Of a stretch of 64,000 bases of DNA, positions 24,167-31,800 are shown piece by piece; positions within the stretch are counted from its first letter, which is position 1, and each line of letters starts with the position of its first letter. The notes below the pieces were generated by a model. That model had not been told where the DNA came from and ran no database searches. It saw nothing but the letters and a program-made list of their open reading frames with translations. Origin of the DNA: Sphingobacteriales bacterium (GTDB lineage: Bacteria > Bacteroidota > Bacteroidia > Chitinophagales > CAIOSU01); NCBI GenBank assembly GCA_027483645.1, contig JAIXUD010000009.1, forward strand, positions 428,814 through 492,813, in the 5' to 3' direction. The translations under genes and the position numbers were made by a program.

Positions 24167-24199
24167 AAGCCCTGAGATGAGCGTCTTGGGGCTTTTTTT
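24167..24199 (+). terminator. Intrinsic terminator after 24096
   Basis: AAGCCC pairs with GGGCTT around an imperfect inner stem (AGA/TCT), followed by seven T. It lies 71 nt after the stop of the 23509 gene. Confidence 0.7.
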
Positions 24200-24230
24200 A
24201 TAGCCGTATTGTGGTTGAATGGTGTTATGT

Positions 24231-24382
24231 GCCCTCACCTAACCTCTCCCAGGGGGGAGAGGGACTTGTGACTCCTTGCCTCCGGCAAGCAGGTTACACT
24301 AATTTTCATTAATAGTATTAATCACGAGCCGAAAGGCGAGGCTTGAAAAGTCCCTCTCCCCAAGGGAGAGGCTAGGTGAGGG
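24231..24382. repeat. MITE-like inverted-repeat element, second copy
   Basis: The left arm GCCCTCACCTAACCTCTCCC continues AGGGGGGAGAGGGACTT, and the right arm (24348-24382) is its inverse (AAGTCCCTCTCCCCAAGGGA and on). The centre contains CGAGCCGAAAGGCGAGGC, the inverse form of the centre of 18088-18331. The outer CGCCTGAGAAACTG arms of the first copy are absent. Confidence 0.8.
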
Positions 24383-24417
24383 ATTCACAACACAAGTCAA
24401 TCATTCAATGCGAGCAC

Positions 24418-24450
24418 AAAAAAACCCCAGCTCATTGCTGAACTGGGGCT
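24418..24450 (-). terminator. Intrinsic terminator of the NMO-family gene
   Basis: On the minus strand AGCCCCAG, an inner stem-loop, CTGGGG and a run of seven T form a standard terminator 25 nt after the stop of the gene at 24475. Confidence 0.85.
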
Positions 24451-24474
24451 ATGTATGTCTCAAACTAGATATCC

Positions 24475-25482
24475 TTACGCCTCTACACTCTTGCTTTCTT
24501 GCTTGGCCAAAGCCGCATCGTACTCGCTAACCAGCGTTTGGATGATTTCCCTAACCGGTTTAATGGCGTGCACGTATTCAATGGTAGGGCCGGCACACCA
24601 TACGGTTTTGTAGGTGGCGCTAAATGCGGCCTTCTCCACAGCTTTCATGCCTTTGTAGAAGGTGAGCATTTTGATGTACTTTTTAAGGCTTTTGTTGCGG
24701 GCCAGCATCACTTCTAGCCAGTTTTGCTCGGTGCCAATTTTCTGCACGTATGGGGTATTAATTACGGTGCAGGGCGTGCCGCTTATCTTGTTGGTAAACA
24801 CGATGTCCTTCGCGCCATAGTCTACACAGGCTTGCTTGTACTCTTGGCTTACTTCGGCCTCGTAAGTAGCGATAAACAAACTACCAATGGATGCCCCGCA
24901 AGCACCACGCTGCAATACGCGCAACAAGTGCTCGCCCTTGCCCACTTCGCCAGCATTGATAACGGGGATGTTTACGGCAGCAAGTAAGCTAGGTATTAAT
25001 TGGGCGGATGGCAATGGGCCAGCGTGTCCGCCAGCGCCAGAGTTAACGGCGATAACGGCATCGGCGCCTAGGTCTTCCACTTTGCGGGCAAACCTATCGT
25101 CCACCACATCGCAAAACACCTTGATGCCTTCTGGCTTGCAAGCATTGATGATTTCCTCGGGGCTACCCAAAGAGGTAATGATATAATCCACGTGCATATC
25201 CAAGCAAGTGCGCAAGTGCTCTTGTAGCTTGATGTTGCTTTTATTAGCGATGATGTTGATGCCGATAGGGCCTTTGCTGTTGTCGCGTATCTGTTGCAAC
25301 GCCGCGCGAAACTCCTTATCGGTGCGGTAGTTGAGGGCTGGTATGGCACCGGTGGCACCCGCGTTGATAGCTTCAATGGTCATAGCAGCATTGCTTACCA
25401 AAAACATAGGGGCCATAATGATTGGGTAACGGATGCCCAGCATGTCGGTGAGGGCAGTATCGATAGTGTGCAGCTTATTCAT
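24475..25482 (-). CDS. NMO-family flavoprotein (nitronate monooxygenase-like)
   Basis: A 335-residue TIM-barrel flavoprotein of the nitronate monooxygenase / 2-nitropropane dioxygenase family. Supporting motifs are YPIIMAPM at the N-terminus, PIGINIIANKSN on strand 3, SGAGGHAG (the FMN-phosphate loop with the conserved GGHxG) and INAGEVGKGEHLLRVLQRGA with GASIGSLF after it. Members oxidise nitronates, or act as FMN-dependent enoyl reductases in lipid pathways; the substrate cannot be decided here. The gene is monocistronic with its own terminator. The next leftward gene upstream encodes an acyl-CoA ligase, but 367 bp of repeats separate them, so a shared pathway is only a possibility. Confidence 0.88.
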   Translation of the reverse strand: MNKLHTIDTALTDMLGIRYPIIMAPMFLVSNAAMTIEAINAGATGAIPALNYRTDKEFRAALQQIRDNSKGPIGINIIANKSNIKLQEHLRTCLDMHVDYIITSLGSPEEIINACKPEGIKVFCDVVDDRFARKVEDLGADAVIAVNSGAGGHAGPLPSAQLIPSLLAAVNIPVINAGEVGKGEHLLRVLQRGACGASIGSLFIATYEAEVSQEYKQACVDYGAKDIVFTNKISGTPCTVINTPYVQKIGTEQNWLEVMLARNKSLKKYIKMLTFYKGMKAVEKAAFSATYKTVWCAGPTIEYVHAIKPVREIIQTLVSEYDAALAKQESKSVEA

Positions 25483-25521
25483 GGGGCAAAAAAGAGGATA
25501 TCATTGGATAAAAACAAAGTA

Positions 25522-25529
25522 CAAAGATA
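25522..25529 (-). promoter_or_regulatory. -7 element of the NMO-family gene
   Basis: On the minus strand TATCTTTG fits TAnnTTTG and lies 39 nt before the ATG. A clear -33 partner is not visible. Confidence 0.5.
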
Positions 25530-25630
25530 ATTATTTTGGCGGATGCCCACAGCCTTTTATGCTGTGATAATCAATAGACTATCATGTGGGTAGATGGTGG
25601 CGTGGCTTACCTTATTATTAGTATTTCTAG

Positions 25631-25709
25631 AAAATCTGACCACTAAGAACACTAAGAAATAAGGCACGAAGAACACTAAGCCCGCAGTACGTACTTAGTG
25701 TTCTTCGTG
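25631..25709. repeat. ACCACTAAG repeat with a perfect 16-bp hairpin
   Basis: AGAAAATCTGACCACTAAGA starts the repeat, a close match to 16944-16995. Its end CACGAAGAACACTAAG (25665-25680) is perfectly inverted at 25694-25709 around a 13-nt loop. Further right in the same spacer (25483-25849) are small palindromes, GTCGGGAGGTGCCCGAC (25756 onward) and TCCGCCTCAGGCGGA (25788 onward). No gene is seen in the spacer. Confidence 0.75.
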
Positions 25710-25849
25710 ATTTCCTTTGTGTGCTTCGTAGTTGAAGGTTATGTTCAATGCGCACGTCGGGAGGTGCCCGACGTACGTATTATGATGCTCCGCCTCAGGC
25801 GGACGTACCGCGTTACATATCAATCAACCAATAGCCAATCAACAAATAA

Positions 25850-27565
25850 CTACTTCTTATTTGCTTGATCGGCTTCCTTTAGTGCCCGGCGTAGTATTTT
25901 ACCTACTGGGGTTTTAGGTAGTTCGGTTTTAAACTCCACGTGCTTAGGGCACTTGTAAGCGGTAAGGTTTTGCTTGCAGTGGGCTATTACTTCTTCCACG
26001 GTTAAGCTATCGTCCTTCTTCACTACAAAGGCTTTTACGGCTTCCGAAGTTTTATCATCAGGCACGCCTATTACTCCCACTTCCAGTACCTTAGGGTGCG
26101 AGGCAATTACGTTCTCCACTTCGCTCGGGTATACGTTAAAGCCCGAAACCAGTACCATCTCCTTCTTCCTATCTACTATCTTGAAGAAGCCTTCCTCATC
26201 CATAATACCAATATCGCCGGTTTTAAACCAATCATTATGGAACACATTGGCGGTTTCTTCAGGCTTCTGCCAGTAGCCGCTCATTACTTGCGGTCCGCGG
26301 GCCCAAATCTCGCCACGCTCGCCGGCTGGCAAAAAGTTGCCCTCGTCGTCAGCTATCACTACCTCAGTGCTCGGTATTGGTAGACCTATATAGCCTAATT
26401 TATGTGTGCCATCAACAGGGTTGGCGGTTAGGCCAGGGCTGGTTTCCGATAGGCCGTATGCCTCCACCAAATCAGATCCGGTCATTTCTTTCCAACGCGT
26501 AGCTACTATATCTTGCACGGCCATACCGCCGCCCAGCGACATGCGCAGTTGGCTAAAGTCGAAAGTTTTAAACTCAGGCTGGTTCATCAACCCATTAAAC
26601 AAGGTATTAACCCCGGTAAACACTGTAAACTTATATTTCTTTAACTCCTTTAAGAAGGCCGGCATATCGCGCGGGTTGGTAATCAACACATTTTTGCCAC
26701 CCACTTTAAATATGGCCAGACAGTTAACCGTAAGTGCAAAGATGTGATAGAGTGGAAGTGCGGTAATAATGATTTCCTTACCTGGTATGAACGCGGTACC
26801 TACCCAGCCAAAAATCTGCTCCATATTGGCGATGATGTTGCGGTGGGTAAGCGTAGCGCCTTTTGATAGGCCTGTAGTGCCACCCGTATACTGCAGGAAT
26901 GCCACATCGGTATTTACCACCGCTGGGCGCACCAGTTTGTGCTTGGCACCTTCGCTAAGTGCGGTACTAAAGCGGATGTGCCCAGGCAAGCTGTAGGCCG
27001 GTACCATCTTCTTTACATACTTCACTACTAGGTTTACAATGTGCTTCTTCAAGCCGGGGAACAAGTCGCCGATGTCGGTAACTATTACCGTTTTAATCTT
27101 GGTTTGCGCTACAATCTGCTCCAGGTTGCTGGCAAAGTTGCTAAGGATAACGATGGCTATAGCGCCAGAGTCGTTCAATTGGTGCTTTAGCTCATGCGGC
27201 GTATACAGCGGGTTTACATTTACCACGGTAAGCCCTGCTTTAATAGCCCCGAACATCGCCACGGGGAACTGTAGCATATTAGGCATCTGTATGGCTATGC
27301 GGTCGCCTTTTTTCAAGCCTAGCACGTTGCTTAGGTATGCGCCAAAGTCATCAGTAAGCTTATCCAGTTGCTTATAGGTAAGCGTTACATCCATGTGTAC
27401 AAACGCATGTAGGTCGGCATATTGGCGCACGCTTTCATCAAAAAGCTCGGCTATGTTCTTATACTTATCGGGGTTTATTTCTTGCTGTACATTCTTGGGG
27501 TAGCTCTTTAGCCAAGGCCTTTCAATTTGGTTTTGGGTTTGGGTTGCTCCTGCTTCCATGGTCAT
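25850..27565 (-). CDS. Long-chain fatty-acid-CoA ligase
   Basis: An AMP-forming ligase of 571 residues from this start. It activates long-chain fatty acids as acyl-adenylates, then thioesters with CoA. The AMP-binding signature YTGGTTGLSKGATLTHRN, the VEAYGLSETSPG motif, WFKTGDIG, and the hinge VDRKKEMVLVSGFNVYPSE are all present, and the catalytic Lys is in GKILRRALK near the C-terminus. The frame extends 31 codons further upstream, but that part covers a good promoter at 27583-27614 and is hydrophobic, so I start at MTMEAGATQTQ (ATG 27563-27565). A second ATG two codons later is equally possible. The symbol fadD would fit, but several paralogues usually exist. Confidence 0.93.
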   Translation of the reverse strand: MTMEAGATQTQNQIERPWLKSYPKNVQQEINPDKYKNIAELFDESVRQYADLHAFVHMDVTLTYKQLDKLTDDFGAYLSNVLGLKKGDRIAIQMPNMLQFPVAMFGAIKAGLTVVNVNPLYTPHELKHQLNDSGAIAIVILSNFASNLEQIVAQTKIKTVIVTDIGDLFPGLKKHIVNLVVKYVKKMVPAYSLPGHIRFSTALSEGAKHKLVRPAVVNTDVAFLQYTGGTTGLSKGATLTHRNIIANMEQIFGWVGTAFIPGKEIIITALPLYHIFALTVNCLAIFKVGGKNVLITNPRDMPAFLKELKKYKFTVFTGVNTLFNGLMNQPEFKTFDFSQLRMSLGGGMAVQDIVATRWKEMTGSDLVEAYGLSETSPGLTANPVDGTHKLGYIGLPIPSTEVVIADDEGNFLPAGERGEIWARGPQVMSGYWQKPEETANVFHNDWFKTGDIGIMDEEGFFKIVDRKKEMVLVSGFNVYPSEVENVIASHPKVLEVGVIGVPDDKTSEAVKAFVVKKDDSLTVEEVIAHCKQNLTAYKCPKHVEFKTELPKTPVGKILRRALKEADQANKK

Positions 27566-27582
27566 TGCTCTAAGTTTTGCTA

Positions 27583-27614
27583 TAAATATAACTAAGGAAT
27601 GACCTTTCACCAAA
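27583..27614 (-). promoter_or_regulatory. Promoter of the acyl-CoA ligase gene
   Basis: On the minus strand TTTG (27611-27614), a 20-nt spacer and TATATTTA (27583-27590) fit the Bacteroidota consensus. It decides the start of the ligase, since the -7 element is 17 nt before ATG 27565 and inside the longer frame. Confidence 0.7.
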
Positions 27615-27681
27615 CTTAGGTCGATTAAAATAAGATTAATTGGCATTTGCTTTGCCATAGCGCTGCGAGATAAATCTGTAT

Positions 27682-28656
27682 ATGAATAAGCGTAGGGTAG
27701 TGTTGGGAATTGTATTTAGTGTATTGATAATTTTGTTGTTGGTTTTCTTGGTGTATCCTGCAATGATTATCGCCCGTTTCAATACTGATTTGGTACGCGT
27801 ATCAACCATACAGGTGGAACTACAAGACAAGACCATTAACTTGGGGCTGGATATAGCCATAAGGCGCGAGGCACCTTTCCATAAACTGCTGGATAGCATC
27901 AGTTATACTGTAAGTTTCGATACGTTTCAATTTGTAACTGGTGCGGTAAAAATGGATAGTGTGAGGCCAGGTATAGAGTTTGATTCTATTTTATTGCCTG
28001 TGGTAATTGACAAAAGCACCCTAAAGAGGGCCATAAAAACCCTTGAAGGAAAAGATAGTGTAGACCTCACCATAAAGTTTGTGGCTCATTACCGTTGGCC
28101 GATAATAGACCGGGTAGATGTGCCTATTGAAATAGTGCGCCGTATGCCGCCACCTAACCCGCCCGAGATAAAATTGGTGAGTGTAGATGTAGAAAAATTT
28201 AGCTTTAATGAGCCTATTGTGGATATTACGCTACAGTTAATTAATGAAAACTCATTTTCGCTAGTATTGGAGGATGTTTATTTGTTTGCCGACTTTGGTG
28301 AGTATTTTACAGCCGAGGTAAACCATCCTGAAAAAATATACATCAAAGCCAAAAATATTACCGTGATTGACCTTACCGCGGAGGTACATCAGCTTAAGAC
28401 CTTAAAAACGGTGTGGGCTTTGATGGTTTCGCGCAAAGAGGTACCCTACTCTATTAGGGTAAGAGCAAACTATATTGACGAAACGGGCAAGTCGGAGCCG
28501 ATAAACATAACGGTGACTACCGCCGGAGTGGTGCAAACCAAGAGCAAAAAGGAAAAGCGCGAAGAATCGGGTCAAACTAAGAGAGAAGCCAGGCAAGAAA
28601 GAAAAGACAAGAAAGAAGCCAGAAAAGAACTTCAAGATGATGTAAACGGCAAGTAA
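27682..28656 (+). CDS. LEA-2-like membrane-anchored protein with charged tail
   Basis: A 324-residue protein with one N-terminal membrane helix (VVLGIVFSVLIILLLVFLVY, residues 6-25) and a large periplasmic part. The segment from about 165 to 290 (IKLVSVDVEKFSFNEPIVDI, then LQLINENSFSLVLEDVYLFA, IYIKAKNITVIDLTAEVHQL) has the pattern of LEA type 2 / WHy domains. These are immunoglobulin-like folds linked to stress and envelope proteins. The first half (40-165) may be a second, weaker copy of the fold. The last 35 residues are extremely rich in Lys, Glu and Arg. It is divergent from the acyl-CoA ligase gene and ends in a strong terminator. Function is unknown. Confidence 0.78.
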   Translation: MNKRRVVLGIVFSVLIILLLVFLVYPAMIIARFNTDLVRVSTIQVELQDKTINLGLDIAIRREAPFHKLLDSISYTVSFDTFQFVTGAVKMDSVRPGIEFDSILLPVVIDKSTLKRAIKTLEGKDSVDLTIKFVAHYRWPIIDRVDVPIEIVRRMPPPNPPEIKLVSVDVEKFSFNEPIVDITLQLINENSFSLVLEDVYLFADFGEYFTAEVNHPEKIYIKAKNITVIDLTAEVHQLKTLKTVWALMVSRKEVPYSIRVRANYIDETGKSEPINITVTTAGVVQTKSKKEKREESGQTKREARQERKDKKEARKELQDDVNGK

Positions 28657-28661
28657 TAATG

Positions 28662-28688
28662 AGAGGGGGCTTCTGCCCCCTTTTTTAT
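28662..28688 (+). terminator. Intrinsic terminator after the LEA-like gene
   Basis: GGGGGC (28665-28670), a TTCT loop, GCCCCC (28675-28680) and six T follow the stop within 10 nt. The stem is short but all G-C. Confidence 0.93.
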
Positions 28689-28896
28689 TGGTGGAAACTT
28701 ACAAATTAAAAAGGCAACAGAGACTTTTTTATAATACAAAATTTCCTGAGACATTGATAATCAACCCCTATTGTCCCTTTTCGTATCCACTGTAACCTAC
28801 ACTGAACATTTTTTTAGCAAAGGCGTAACCAAACCCAAGGTGTGGCGTATAAGACACTGACCCTCTCAAGGTCGCTCTTAACCAAACCTCAATACA

Positions 28897-31800
28897 ATGA
28901 ACTCTTTTCAACGGCTGGCGCTTGTCATCGTGTGGCTTTTAGTGTTGTCAACAACTGGTGCCTTTGCACAAGTAACCGCAAATTTTACGGCAGACCGCAC
29001 TTCATCCTGCAGTCCATTACTGGTACGTTTTACTGATCTCTCCACGGGTAACATAACTTCGTGGAGGTGGCTTTTGGGAAATGGCAACATTTCTTCCCAA
29101 AAGAACCCAGGGGCCATTTACCTTACCCCAGGCTTTAAAACCGTTACGCTCATAGTATCTGATGGGGTAACCAGCGATACCATGGTAAAGACTGATTACC
29201 TGCAGGTGTTCAAAAACCCAGAGGCTAATTTTGGGGTAAGCGGCACCACAGGTTGCGCGCCCATTACGGTCTCGTTTAGGGATAGCACCGTGGTAGGCGA
29301 TGCGCCAATAGTAACTTGGCTATGGGACTTTGGTGATGGGCACAGCAGCACAGCACCCAACCCTACCAACACCTACACGCAGGGTGGCACCTACACCGTA
29401 ACCTTGGTTGTGAGAGACCAAAATGGTTGCGAGAGCCAAAAGACCTTTAACAATTTGATAACCATACAGCCCGAGCTAGTGGCCGATTTTACTAGCAATA
29501 TACAAGCAGCTTGTAACCCACCACTTAGTGTTCAGTTTACCAGACTTACCCAATCAAGCTTGCCACTTACCTATTCTTGGAATTTTGGTAATTTAAACGC
29601 TTCGCCTGCTGCTAACCCAAGTGCCATTTACACCCAAACTGGAGTATTCGATGTAAGCTTAATAGTAGCCAACTCCATAGGCTGCAGAGATACGATAGTA
29701 AAGCCGGGTTTTATTGCCGTGGAAGATTTGATTGCCGACTTTAGTAGCAGCGTAACCCGCGGTTGTGTGGGCGAGCCAATACAGTTTACTGATCTATCAA
29801 CCTCAAACCCTAATATTTGGGCTTGGGATTTTGGTGATGGCGCTACCGATACCACTGGCAACCCCAGCCACACTTATACCGCCCCGGGTACTTACACCGT
29901 GAGCCTAATAGCAGCCAACTCAGGCTCTTGCGGCGACACCATTACGCGCGTGGGATACATTACTGTAATACCGTCGCCAGAGGCTAAGTTTGGTTCAAAT
30001 AACCCGAATGCTTGTAGCGCACCGCATACGGTACAGTTTGCTGATAGCTCTATAAACGCTGTTTCTTGGCTTTGGAATTTTGGCGACAGCACTACCAGCA
30101 CTTTGCGCAACCCAAGCCACACCTATACTACTATTGATACCTATACGGTTAGCTTGACCGTGATGAATGCCGACAGTTGCACCAATACTTTAGTAAAACC
30201 TGGCTTTGTAAAACTTAGTCCACCTGAGGCTAGGATAAGCGCCGACACTACCCGTGGTTGCTCGCCGCTTACCGTAAACTTCCGTAGCGATTCATCGCGC
30301 AGCACCTCGCCTGTTGTGGGCTGGTTCTGGGATTTTGGTAATGGACAAACATCAACCCAACAAAACCCTACCCACGTTTTCGCGCAAGACCGTATGTACG
30401 ATATCACCCTCATTATTTTTAATGCTGATGGCTGTACCGATACTATTGTGCGCAACAGCTACATACGCGCAGGCAGCAAGCCTACCGCCAACTTTACCGT
30501 AAGCGATACCTCAATTTGTTTGTACTCGCCATTGCAGTTTACCGATTTGTCGACCAGCAATGGCAACGAGTGGATTTGGGAGTTTGGCGATGGTGGCAAC
30601 TCTATTGACCAAGACCCGGTTTATAGCTACTCCGATACTGGCTATTTCGATATCAGGTTGATTGTAGGCCACAACGGCTGCCGCGATACCTTGATAAAGC
30701 CAAGATACATTTACGTAGCCCCGCCCGATGCCCGTTTTAGCTTTACCCGCGATTGCTCAGACCCTTACACCATCAGGTTCCTTGATAACTCTTTGGCACC
30801 TGATACTTGGTACTGGAGCTTTGGCGATGGTAATACCAGCGATGCGCAAAGCCCAACCCATACTTATAGCGCCCGTGGTTTCTTTACCCCAACACTAACG
30901 GTGGAAGATACGGTAAACGGCTGTTTTGATGTGGAAGCATTCCCTATCCGCATTGCGGAGCCGATTGCAAACTTTGCTGCTGATGCGGTAATGGGTTGCC
31001 GCCCGTTCACTACCACTTTCCGCGATAGCTCTATTGATGCAGCTTCTTATGCTTGGAGGGTGGGTACGTTAACCTCTACCCAACGCACCCCTACCTTTAC
31101 TTTTACTACCCCTGGCATATATGATGCACAGTTGGTAATTACCGATGCAAATGGCTGTAGGGATACCCTATTTCGCCCGGCATACATTACCGTATTAGGC
31201 CCGGCCGCTGAGTTTGCTGCTGCGCCTACTACCGGTTGCGCCCCACTTACGGTTGTGTTTGCAGATTCGGCCAGACCGTTTATGTCACCAATCGTAGCTT
31301 GGAAATGGCAGTTTGGCGATGGCGATAGCAGCAGTCTACAGCACCCAACCCACGTATACGACTCAACTGGCAGCTTCAGGGTAAGCTTGATGGTAACCGA
31401 TAGCAACGGCTGCAGCCATAGCATAGCCCGTAGTAACTTTATTAAGCCTTCATTCCCTAACCCGAGCTTTACGGTGGATACCTTGAGCTGTGTAGGCGCG
31501 CCACTAGTGTTTAGCAACAACAGCCTCGGCACTTCGCTCACTTTTGCCTGGACATTTGGCGACGGCGGAACCAGCACCCAAATTACCCCAACGCACATTT
31601 ATACCCAAGAAGGTACCTACACCGTGACCCTAAGAGCGATAGATCCTAATGGTTGCGATAGTACTTTGATACGTACCAATTACATTACCGTGCGCAACCC
31701 AATTGCTGACTTTACTGCCGATAGCACCAGCGTGCCTTGCCCGCCACTGTTGGTTAACTTTACCGATTTATCAAGCACCGATATAACAGCTTGGGAATGG

